NCBI RefSeq assembly: GCF_019457635.1
Contig: NZ_CP080412.1
Coordinates: 1,922,001 to 1,986,000 of the forward strand
Reading direction: 5' to 3'
Length of the DNA: 64,000 nucleotides
Source of the DNA: Shewanella mangrovisoli
Lineage (GTDB): Bacteria; Pseudomonadota; Gammaproteobacteria; Enterobacterales; Shewanellaceae
Shown here: positions 57,400-64,000 of the stretch, piece after piece
Layout of the letters: every line of letters begins with the position of its first letter
How positions within the stretch are numbered: position 1 is the first letter of the stretch
The notes under the pieces: generated by a model
Told to the model about the DNA's origin: nothing
Seen by the model: only the letters and a program-made list of their open reading frames with translations
The model's database searches: none
Made by a program: the position numbers and the translations under genes

Positions 57400-58446
57400 A
57401 TGCAAACCATTGGATATGCAGCAGCGTCGGCACAAAGCCCGCTAGAACCTTATCACTATGAGTGCCGTGAATTACGCGACAACGATGTCGCTATCGAAAT
57501 TCTCTATAGCGGCGTCTGCCATAGCGATTTACACACAGTGAAAAACGATTGGGGCTGGACGGTTTATCCCACAGTGCCAGGCCATGAAATCGTTGGCCGC
57601 GTGGTGCAAGTGGGCAGCCAAGTTAACAAATACAAAGTGGGCGATCATGTCGCTGTGGGCTGTATGGTCGACAGTTGTCAGGAATGTACTCACTGTCATC
57701 ATGGTGAAGAGCAGTTTTGTGAGCAGGGTTTTACCCAAACCTACAACAGTGTCGATAGGCACACCCAAGAGCTTACCAAGGGTGGCTATGCCAAGCATAT
57801 CGTCGTGCGCCAAGAGTTTGTGCTGAGTATTCCAGCATCGCTCGACCTTGCTAAAGTCGCGCCCTTACTCTGTGCGGGGATCACTACCTATTCGCCCTTA
57901 AGAACCTGGAACGTTGGGCCTGGCAGTCAAGTTGCGGTCATTGGTATGGGCGGTCTAGGCCATATGGCGATCAAACTTGCGGCCGCGATGGGCGCCCATG
58001 TTACTGTACTGAGCCGTTCGGAAAGTAAGCGCAGCGATGCGCTGGAACTCGGTGCGAGTGACTTTTTGATCTCTTCAGATCTTGAGCGCATGCAGCAAGC
58101 CGCTAATCGCTTCGAGCTTATCATCGATACAGTGCCAACAAAGCATGACATTACCCCATACCTGCCGTTATTGAAGGTGGATGGCACGCTCACCTTAGTC
58201 GGTCAAGTGGGGCCGATTGCCGAGGTGAATACTGTGCCTATGGTGATGGGACGTCGCCGTATTGCCGCCTCACTCATTGGTGGCATTGCCGAGACCCAAG
58301 AGATGCTCGATTTCTGCGGCCGGATGAACATTTTGCCAGAGGTCGAGATGATCACAATGGAGCAGATTAATAAAGCCTTCGAGCGGCTTGAGAAATCCGA
58401 CGTGCATTACCGGTTTGTGATCGATATGCAGGCCTCTTCCTTCTAG
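57400..58446 (+). CDS. Zinc-dependent alcohol/aldehyde dehydrogenase, YahK/CAD type
   Basis: 348 residues. Catalytic zinc ligands are in CHSDLH and GHEIVGRV, the structural zinc in CQECTHCHHGEEQFC, and the cofactor motif is GMGGLGHMAIKLA. The CAD/YahK group reduces a broad range of aldehydes with NADPH. GGGG lies eight bases before the ATG. It is between the hydrolase and cupin genes and may be co-transcribed with both. Activity on reactive aldehydes is inferred from family and context. Confidence 0.93.
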   Translation: MQTIGYAAASAQSPLEPYHYECRELRDNDVAIEILYSGVCHSDLHTVKNDWGWTVYPTVPGHEIVGRVVQVGSQVNKYKVGDHVAVGCMVDSCQECTHCHHGEEQFCEQGFTQTYNSVDRHTQELTKGGYAKHIVVRQEFVLSIPASLDLAKVAPLLCAGITTYSPLRTWNVGPGSQVAVIGMGGLGHMAIKLAAAMGAHVTVLSRSESKRSDALELGASDFLISSDLERMQQAANRFELIIDTVPTKHDITPYLPLLKVDGTLTLVGQVGPIAEVNTVPMVMGRRRIAASLIGGIAETQEMLDFCGRMNILPEVEMITMEQINKAFERLEKSDVHYRFVIDMQASSF

Positions 58447-58551
58447 GCTAAGAAGGTTATTTCATTTGTTAAAAGGGCGGTTTGCGGACCATTCCCCATG
58501 CCGCCATCACTTTTAAATCAGCTTAAGACAACGTCAGCAAAGGAGTTTTTG

Positions 58552-58989
58552 ATGAATACCTTAGAAACCGCATCCATGACACTGATCCCCGCAGGAACAC
58601 AGCAGTCGATTAAAGGACCGAGTGAATGGTTTACCGGCGAGGTGGTGATCAGCAGCTTATTTAATGCGCCGCCACCAGCGCGGGTGGGTATGGCCGTAGT
58701 GAACTTTTCCGCAGGCGCGCGAACCCATTGGCATAGCCATCCACTTGGGCAAATGCTATTGGTCACCCAAGGCGAAGGCTGGACCCAGTGTGAAGGTGGT
58801 GAGCGCACTACAATTCGCCCAGGAGATTTGATTTGGTGTAATTGTGGTAAGCGGCATTGGCATGGTGCAACGGCATCATCTTCCATGCAGCATGTGGCCG
58901 TTCAAGAGGCGCTTGAGGGGAAAGCGGTCGATTGGTTTGAACCTGTGACTGATACTGTGTACTTAAATGGCGACAGTGTCGGCGAGTAA
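58552..58989 (+). CDS. Cytosolic cupin protein
   Basis: 145 residues from the ATG at 58552 (AAGGAG seven to eight bases upstream). The single cupin barrel has metal ligands HWHSHPLGQ and, in the second motif, GKRHWHGA. There is no signal peptide. It is similar over its length to the secreted cupin at 59549-60076, which is on the other strand. Proteins of this type often sit with carboxymuconolactone decarboxylase-like or aldehyde-response genes. The activity is unknown. Confidence 0.88.
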   Translation: MNTLETASMTLIPAGTQQSIKGPSEWFTGEVVISSLFNAPPPARVGMAVVNFSAGARTHWHSHPLGQMLLVTQGEGWTQCEGGERTTIRPGDLIWCNCGKRHWHGATASSSMQHVAVQEALEGKAVDWFEPVTDTVYLNGDSVGE

Positions 58990-59023
58990 CTCAATCACTG
59001 GCGAAAGTGCTCGGAATTAAAAG

Positions 59024-59053
59024 AAAAAAGGCGAACTCAATGTCGCCTTTTTT
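59024..59053. terminator. Bidirectional terminator between cupin and cyclophilin-like genes
   Basis: An 11-bp stem AAAAAAGGCGA/TCGCCTTTTTT (59024-59034, 59043-59053) lies between convergent genes. Confidence 0.9.
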
Positions 59054-59077
59054 GCTTTTATGTTTTGCGTTTTATGG

Positions 59078-59452
59078 TTAGGGCTGTTTATCGAACACCA
59101 CCTCGAGATCTTTGCCGCTAAGCAGTTCGACAAATTCATCACTCATCTCTTTACTCGTCTCGTTACTAAGAGTGCCGAGCGGAATTAAGCCATCGGCATA
59201 GCCAAAGTCCCTATAGAACAAGGCTAAGTTACCCCAAGGGGCGTAATAGGTGATATCGCCGCGTTTAGCGCTGGTGCCTTTTGGCGCCTGTGCTTTGGTG
59301 AGCTTTGGCTCGAGCATGGCGATTTTTTCGGTATTGGCATAGTCCTTAAGCGTGAGTTTTAGGGGTAAGCGGGCGTAGAAATCCTTTGCCGTTGGATTAT
59401 CGAGGAGGGTAAATCGATATGCTTTGCCGTTTGCGGTCACACTAATCTTCAT
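59078..59452 (-). CDS. Cyclophilin-like fold protein
   Basis: 124 residues from the ATG at 59452 (AAGGTG six bases upstream). I recognise the cyclophilin-like domain: DNPTAKDFYARLPLKLTLKD, then GDITYYAPWGNLALFYRDF and LIPLGTL. Homologues lack prolyl-isomerase residues; the function is unknown. Upstream in the same frame a Lys-Pro-Gln repeat linker connects it, through a single TGA, to the secreted cupin. If the linker is translated, this domain would be periplasmic; if the ATG is used, it is cytosolic. Confidence 0.85.
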   Translation of the reverse strand: MKISVTANGKAYRFTLLDNPTAKDFYARLPLKLTLKDYANTEKIAMLEPKLTKAQAPKGTSAKRGDITYYAPWGNLALFYRDFGYADGLIPLGTLSNETSKEMSDEFVELLSGKDLEVVFDKQP

Positions 59453-59485
59453 CGAAGTCACCTTAGATTGCGTCATGGCGTTTGT

Positions 59486-59530
59486 AGCTTGCTTTGGTTT
59501 AACTTGCTTTGGTTTAGCTTGCTTTGGCGA
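59486..59530. repeat. 15-bp tandem repeat, three copies, coding a KPKQ linker
   Basis: Units at 59486, 59501 and 59516, based on AGCTTGCTTTGGTTT. On the minus strand they read Pro-Lys-Gln-Ala/Val with Lys spacers in the frame shared by the cupin and cyclophilin-like genes. Confidence 0.85.
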
Positions 59531-59548
59531 AGAGTCGCCAAGCTTGAT

Positions 59549-60076
59549 TCAGGGCTTGTCATATTGTGCAGGGGAGACACTCTCTAACCATGTGACCACC
59601 TTACCCGCGTTGGCTTCTTGTATGGCGATATGTGTCATGGGTGTGCTGCTCGTCGCGCCATGCCAATGTTTGACATTCGCAGGGATCTGCACCACATCCC
59701 CTGGATGAATTTCAAGGCGTGTTTGACCTTCTTGCTGCACCCAGCCCATTCCAGAGGTGACGATTAAGGTTTGCCCCACGGGATGAGTATGCCAATGGGT
59801 GCGACTGCCCGGCTCAAAGGTAACTAAGGCGCCAGATGCGCGACCTTCGCCCTTGGCCTGAAACAAAGGCTCAACGCGCACTCGGCCGGTAAAATAGTCT
59901 TCGAGCCCCGTCGCTGGGAGCTGAGTGCCATTGCGGGCAATACTAATTTGCTCAAAGGCACTCGCTGTTTTAGGCATTATCTCTGATACAGGCACTGATA
60001 CAGGCACTGGCTCTGTTGCCTGCACGCCAAGCGTTAACAATAGCAGGGAGCCTAATCCAAAATGCATGGGTTTCAT
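59549..60076 (-). CDS. Secreted cupin protein
   Basis: 175 residues with a signal peptide (cleavage near VQATEP) and an ideal AAGGAG site. A short VPVS repeat (from a 12-bp DNA duplication at 59984-60007) follows. The cupin barrel has ligands HWHTHPVGQ and KHWHGA, close to the cytosolic cupin at 58552. It ends in TGA 59549-59551, after which the same frame stays open into the cyclophilin-like gene. It is divergent from the AraC gene. Confidence 0.88.
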   Translation of the reverse strand: MKPMHFGLGSLLLLTLGVQATEPVPVSVPVSEIMPKTASAFEQISIARNGTQLPATGLEDYFTGRVRVEPLFQAKGEGRASGALVTFEPGSRTHWHTHPVGQTLIVTSGMGWVQQEGQTRLEIHPGDVVQIPANVKHWHGATSSTPMTHIAIQEANAGKVVTWLESVSPAQYDKP

Positions 60077-60175
60077 CGATTTTCTCCTTTATTCAATGGC
60101 TAAAAAATCACTTATTCGGATCCCTTATTCTTGCCGCTTGCAGGCTTACAGGGTAGTTCATTCGTCGGTAATGCT

Positions 60176-60222
60176 TGCCTAATTCTCCAAGAGTTAGGCA
60201 TTTCGTATACTAATGAGTTAGG
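60176..60222. promoter_or_regulatory. Candidate AraC-family operator
   Basis: An 11-bp inverted repeat (60176-60186 with 60190-60200, one mismatch, ends TGCCTAA/TTAGGCA) is followed by a second GAGTTAGG half-site (60215-60222), making a direct repeat with 60191-60198. It lies between the secreted cupin and AraC starts, where a shared operator is expected. Confidence 0.6.
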
Positions 60223-60286
60223 TAGCGAGTAAGATAAATTCAGATGACCGAGTGCCGACTGTTACTGATAAAAATTGGTGAAACTG

Positions 60287-61195
60287 ATGAGCGAGATGCA
60301 AATGATGAATGGTTTTTCCCAAGAGCTTGCCGACAATGTGGCCAAAAGAACCCTTGGCGTCGAATGGGCATCATCTGAGGTCGAGGGGCTTGAGTTTTAT
60401 CGGCAGAATGCGCCCACCTCCAATTCGGTCTGTATTGTCGAGCCAAGTATTGCGCTCGTGGTGCAAGGGACGAAGAGCATGACCCTAGGGGAGCAGGTAT
60501 TGATCTACGATCCGAGTCGATTTTTAATCACCTCTTTAGAGTTACCCGCCACCATGCAAGTGTTAGAGGCCAGTGCTGAAAAACCTTACCTCGGTGTCGT
60601 GCTAAAACTCGATTTGGCGGTGATGAGTGACTTAATGTTGCAAACACCCTTGGCGAGGCAAAAGGATACAGTTACCGAACAAGGCATGATTTTAGGCCAT
60701 TCCACCCCAAGCTTGTTGAATGCTTTCAGCCGGTTAGTCGCCTTACTCGATGAGCCTGAGTCGATTCCTGTGCTTGCGCCTCTGATTAAAAGAGAGATTT
60801 TTTGGCGAGTGCTTATCAGTGAGCAGGGCGCGCGCTTAAGGCAAATCGTGTCGGCGGGCAGCCATGGTTTACGCATCGCGCATTCTATCGAGTGGTTGAA
60901 GATGAATTTTGCCCAACATTTTAGCATTGATGATTTAGCTGATATGACCCGAATGAGTAAATCGACCTTTCACCATCATTTTCGCCAATTGACCTCAATG
61001 AGTCCGCTGCAATATCAAAAACGATTACGCTTGATGGAGGCTCGCCGATTGATGTTAGGAGAGAGCATAGATGCTGCCGCAGCCGCTTATCGTGTCGGTT
61101 ATGAGAGTCCATCGCAATTTTCCCGGGAATACTCGCGCCTGTTTGGCAATTCCCCCAAACGAGATGTCGATATCCACTGGTTATCATCGACCTAA
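60287..61195 (+). CDS. AraC-family regulator, YqhC-like
   Basis: 302 residues from the ATG at 60287; a TTG at 60275 and Mets at residues 4, 6 and 7 are alternatives, and no ribosome site decides. An N-terminal cupin-like effector domain (about 40-150, VCIVEPSIALVVQGTKSMTL) precedes two AraC helix-turn-helix motifs (FSIDDLADMTRMSKSTFHHH and AAAAAYRVGYESPSQFSREY). YqhC activates aldehyde reductases in E. coli in response to reactive aldehydes. The neighbouring dehydrogenase and cupins make a similar role likely. Confidence 0.88.
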   Translation: MSEMQMMNGFSQELADNVAKRTLGVEWASSEVEGLEFYRQNAPTSNSVCIVEPSIALVVQGTKSMTLGEQVLIYDPSRFLITSLELPATMQVLEASAEKPYLGVVLKLDLAVMSDLMLQTPLARQKDTVTEQGMILGHSTPSLLNAFSRLVALLDEPESIPVLAPLIKREIFWRVLISEQGARLRQIVSAGSHGLRIAHSIEWLKMNFAQHFSIDDLADMTRMSKSTFHHHFRQLTSMSPLQYQKRLRLMEARRLMLGESIDAAAAAYRVGYESPSQFSREYSRLFGNSPKRDVDIHWLSST

Positions 61196-61507
61196 GCTAA
61201 GCAAGTCAGCTAGACACGATAACCTAGAGTCACGGATGTGGGATAAGTGATTGGGCTTGAGTAGGGTTGAGTGCTTTGGCTAGAGCACGACTGGTTACAT
61301 GGCTTGGAGTCAGTCGTATCGAACAGGCAATTGTGAGAGCAAAGGCCTGAGTGTGTAAGTTATTCGTAACAAACCAAATCGTTTAAATGATTTATTATGT
61401 GCGCTGCCTCATGGTAGGCTTACTTACTCAAGAGACTGCTAAAGTGGCGAGAGCCGCAGACTGGATTCGATGTCAGTCCATCCAATAGATCAAGGTAAAA
61501 CAACCCC
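61196..61507. other. Intergenic region AraC / MATE
   Basis: No gene. A nearly perfect 18-bp palindrome AAATCGTTTAAATGATTT (61376-61393) is the main feature and may be an operator for the MATE gene. Confidence 0.4.
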
Positions 61508-63070
61508 ATGACCCAAGCCAAATTCGTTGAAGGTTCGATTCTTCGTCATATCCTCGTGATGAGTTCGACCGCTGCCGTGGGGATTTCTGCCTTATTTGTG
61601 GTCGATTTGCTCGATATTTTCTTCTTAAGTTTGCTTGGTGAACATGAGTTGGCTGCTGCTGTGGGCTATGCGGGCAGTATTTCGTTTTTTACCACATCTA
61701 TTGGCATCGGCCTCTCGATTGCGCTCGGCGCGTTAGTTTCCCGCTCGATTGGTGCAAAGGATGTGGAACTGGCTAAACGCCTATTGCTCAATAGTGCGGC
61801 GGTGACCACCTTAATCAGCCTCTTCGTGAGTGTGGTGGTGACCTGCTTTATCCCCGAATTAGTGACCTTGGTGGGGGCGAGCGGCCATACCGCCGAACTG
61901 GCCGAGAGTTATTTGTACATTTTGGTGCCTTCTTTACCCTTTATTTGCCTTGCGATGGCCCTTGGCGGTGCGCTGCGTGCCGTTGGGGATGCCAAGCTGT
62001 CGATGATGTCGACCTTAGCGGGCGGCGGGGTTAATGCGGTACTGGATCCGATTTTTATTTTTCTGTTTGCCATGGGGATTGAAGGCGCGGCATTGGCGTC
62101 GGTGCTTGCCCGTATTGCGGTCTTTATCATTGCCGGGCGCGGTGTAGTGGTCAAACATCAACTGCTGGGTAAGTTTAACTTCAGCTATTTTGTTGCCGAT
62201 CTCAAACCGATTTTCGCCATTGCCGGGCCTGCCATGCTGACGAATATCGCTACGCCCATAGGTAACGCCTTTGTGACCCGCGCGATTGCCGATTTTGGCG
62301 ATGCCTATGTGGCCGGTTGGGCAGTGCTTGGCAGGTTAATCCCGGTCACCTTTGGGATGATTTTTGCGTTATCCGGCGCTATCGGGCCGATTGTTGGGCA
62401 AAACTTTGGGGCGGGCCGATTCGACCGGGTGCGTGAGAGTTTAACCAAGGCGATTCAATTTTGTACCTTGTATGTGGTGGTGATGTCGCTATTGCTGTTC
62501 TTGCTTAAATCGCAGGTGGTGAGCCTGTTCGATATGAAAGGCGATAGCGCGGCGCTTATCGAGTTTTTCTGTAGCTATATCGCGGTGTTTTTTACCTTCT
62601 CTGGCATTTTATTTGTGGCCAATGCTTCGTTTAATAATCTGGGCAAAGCCAAATATTCCACCCTGTTCAATGTTGGTAAAGCGACGTTAGGCACTGTGCC
62701 ATTTGTGTATTTTGGCGCGCAGTGGGGCGGGGTATACGGTGTATTAATCGGCCAAGTATTAGGCTCAATTCTGTTTGGGATCATGGGCGTGTGGGTGGCC
62801 TACCGCTTAGTCGATAAGGTGGCTCTGGCAAGTCGTGAGAATGCAGCGCAGTCTGTCGTGAGCGATACCAAAGAGGCGCAGAATAAGTGCCAGCAGCTAC
62901 TGGCGGGGGACGAGGAAGAAATTGCCAATTGTGTTGGCCAAAATCTGCCCTCATCTACGAGTCCGTTTTCATCCTCCCATGTGCAAATGGGCCAATTGAC
63001 CGAAGAGCAGGAATGCGAGGCGGTCACCGCTGCGGTGGATTTTGATAAAGCGAAACCCAATACGCCGTAA
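61508..63070 (+). CDS. MATE-family multidrug/toxin exporter
   Basis: 520 residues with about twelve membrane helices in two homologous halves (breaks near residue 225). Hallmarks are LGGALRAVGDAKLSMMST in the first half and SGAIGPIVGQNFGAGRFDRV in the second. A hydrophilic tail of about 70 residues after the last helix is rich in Gln, Glu and Ser and has no known role. The Shine-Dalgarno site is weak (AAGG, 12 bases away). The exported compounds are not predictable. Confidence 0.92.
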   Translation: MTQAKFVEGSILRHILVMSSTAAVGISALFVVDLLDIFFLSLLGEHELAAAVGYAGSISFFTTSIGIGLSIALGALVSRSIGAKDVELAKRLLLNSAAVTTLISLFVSVVVTCFIPELVTLVGASGHTAELAESYLYILVPSLPFICLAMALGGALRAVGDAKLSMMSTLAGGGVNAVLDPIFIFLFAMGIEGAALASVLARIAVFIIAGRGVVVKHQLLGKFNFSYFVADLKPIFAIAGPAMLTNIATPIGNAFVTRAIADFGDAYVAGWAVLGRLIPVTFGMIFALSGAIGPIVGQNFGAGRFDRVRESLTKAIQFCTLYVVVMSLLLFLLKSQVVSLFDMKGDSAALIEFFCSYIAVFFTFSGILFVANASFNNLGKAKYSTLFNVGKATLGTVPFVYFGAQWGGVYGVLIGQVLGSILFGIMGVWVAYRLVDKVALASRENAAQSVVSDTKEAQNKCQQLLAGDEEEIANCVGQNLPSSTSPFSSSHVQMGQLTEEQECEAVTAAVDFDKAKPNTP

Positions 63071-63115
63071 ACCCTTAGATAACCATCTTGGTAATTTAAA
63101 GAGATAAAAATTGAT

Positions 63116-63153
63116 AAAACATAAAGGCCACTGAAAAGTGGCCTTTATGTTTT
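63116..63153 (+). terminator. Terminator after the MATE gene
   Basis: A 17-bp stem AAAACATAAAGGCCACT with its complement (63116-63132, 63137-63153), loop GAAA. Confidence 0.9.
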
Positions 63154-63228
63154 GCATATTCGCATTCAATCGAAAGCGTTTTATGCGAGTGAGAGCATCC
63201 CGAGAGTCACGTCACTGAGAAGTGGGAC

Positions 63229-63447
63229 TTAGCTCGCAGCCTTATCTTCCGCGCTAGAAGCGTCGACACCTGCGATCTCTTGCGCTACTTCTAAAGCCAC
63301 GGCTTCTGGCGTTTCGGCTTCGATACGCGCGCGCTCCGCTTTAGAAATATAACGCGGCTTTGCACCCACCTTGGGCTTCTCGATTTTGTTTTGTTTGGCT
63401 TTTTCGCGCTTAGCCATCTTCTTAACGATCTTTTGCTTCTTGTTCAT
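63229..63447 (-). CDS. DUF2986 small basic protein
   Basis: 72 residues, very Lys-rich at the N-terminus (MNKKQKIVKKMAKREKAKQN), with the family phrase KPRYISKAERARIEAE and an acidic C-terminus. I recognise DUF2986, which is of unknown function and common in Shewanella and Vibrio. The charge pattern suggests nucleic-acid or ribosome association, but this is speculation. Confidence 0.8.
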   Translation of the reverse strand: MNKKQKIVKKMAKREKAKQNKIEKPKVGAKPRYISKAERARIEAETPEAVALEVAQEIAGVDASSAEDKAAS

Positions 63448-63609
63448 AACATCTCTAATTCGGTTTTTGCCTATGCAGGCTGAGTCCAGTGGCTCAATTA
63501 AAGCTGGATTCTAACTGAATATTGCCAATCTCTCCATGTTTTGCTGTTACAGCGCCGTAGAAGCTGTATCTAGAGCGAGGTCGAGGCCGTGCTAGAATAT
63601 GGCGTTTTT

Positions 63610-63656
63610 ATGGGTAATGCACTTTATTTATGTCAAAATTAGTGCGAGTTACCCAT
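63610..63656. other. Long imperfect hairpin upstream of yqfB
   Basis: Arms ATGGGTAA/TTACCCAT (63610-63617, 63649-63656) with an inner GCACT/AGTGC pair. It lies 60 bases before the yqfB start. It may be an operator or leader structure. Confidence 0.5.
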
Positions 63657-63714
63657 TTAACGTATTGATAGTCATCAATTTTTAATGCTTTAAAAAGCAA
63701 TAGGTGGAGGTCTC

Positions 63715-64000
63715 TTGTTAACTAAGATCACTTTCTTTGAGCGTTTCGAGCAGGATATTTTATCAGGGGCTAAGACCATTACCTTAAGGGATGAAGCCGA
63801 GTCCCATGTGTTTGCCGGGCAAATTTTGCCGGTATCGACCTTCGAAGCTGACCGTTGGTTTTGTGATATCAAGGTGATTGAGGTTGTGCCTGTATTGTTT
63901 TCGGCGCTGACAGAGCAACATGCTGCCCAGGAGAATATGACGCTGCCTGAGCTGCGCCGAGTGATCCACGAGATTTATCCCGGCCTTGAGCAGTTATTTC
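63715..64000 (+). CDS. yqfB: N4-acetylcytidine amidohydrolase YqfB (ASCH domain), 5' part
   Basis: The gene starts at a TTG (63715) with GGAGG four bases upstream and runs off the window; 95 codons are visible of a usual 103 or so. The ASCH-fold sequence begins ITFFERFEQDILSGAKTITL, giving catalytic Lys20 and Thr23, and AAQENMTLPELRRVIHEIYPG near the end supplies the conserved Glu. In E. coli YqfB hydrolyses N4-acetylcytidine. The hairpin at 63610-63656 lies upstream. Confidence 0.9.
   Translation, partial: MLTKITFFERFEQDILSGAKTITLRDEAESHVFAGQILPVSTFEADRWFCDIKVIEVVPVLFSALTEQHAAQENMTLPELRRVIHEIYPGLEQLF

Overview
The window looks like chromosomal DNA of a Shewanella species (Gammaproteobacteria, Alteromonadales). 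This is inferred from gene content and protein character, not from a search. From hda to bamC (742-13173) the order hda, yfgD/arsC, bepA, perM, bcp, gcvR, dapA, bamC follows the E. coli order for the same genes. It is interrupted by a large lipoprotein with an HELAH motif, a TusA-like gene and the divergent argP/argO pair.

Region by region. (1) 1-13210: housekeeping block covering replication control (hda), outer-membrane assembly (bepA, bamC), lysine synthesis (dapA), thiol peroxidase (bcp), glycine-cleavage control (gcvR) and arginine export (argP/argO). (2) 13544-17776: a two-gene RND efflux system. (3) 17802-22434: a decayed accessory patch. A GNAT acetyltransferase gene is split by a 264-bp MITE with TA target duplication, the next gene is frameshifted, and a TauE/SafE permease, a DJ-1/PfpI protein, hypotheticals and a probable dispersed repeat follow. 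(4) 22441-31505: the complete leucine/isovalerate catabolic operon liuRABCDE-scoAB with a candidate LiuR operator and a terminal hairpin. (5) 31720-37970: an L,D-transpeptidase divergent from a PrpE-like acyl-CoA synthetase, a guanidine-II (mini-ykkC) riboswitch controlling a Gdx/SugE guanidinium exporter, and a 6-phosphogluconate dehydrogenase. (6) 38469-41109: a kexin-like secreted S8 protease followed by a small secreted protein that resembles a free-standing propeptide/chaperone, like the Aeromonas ASP-ORF2 pair. (7) 41316-48928: hypotheticals, a LysR/DoxX/DODA dioxygenase cluster, menA, an SDR lacking catalytic residues, tesB and a YbaY-like lipoprotein. (8) 49517-55979: a 1300-residue S8 protease with a GlyGly-CTERM tail, then a LysR/MFS divergent pair sharing a large palindrome. 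(9) 56235-61195: an apparent reactive-carbonyl or quinone response cluster (hydrolase, zinc alcohol dehydrogenase, cytosolic and secreted cupins, cyclophilin-like protein) with its AraC regulator. (10) 61508-64000: a MATE exporter, a DUF2986 protein and the start of yqfB.

The observations most worth following up are the protease/chaperone pair, the guanidine-II riboswitch, the MITE insertion next to two T-run frameshifts, the cupin and cyclophilin genes that share one frame across a single TGA, and the SDR with Gly and Phe at the catalytic Ser and Tyr positions. No tRNA, rRNA, CRISPR array, prophage or complete insertion sequence was found.
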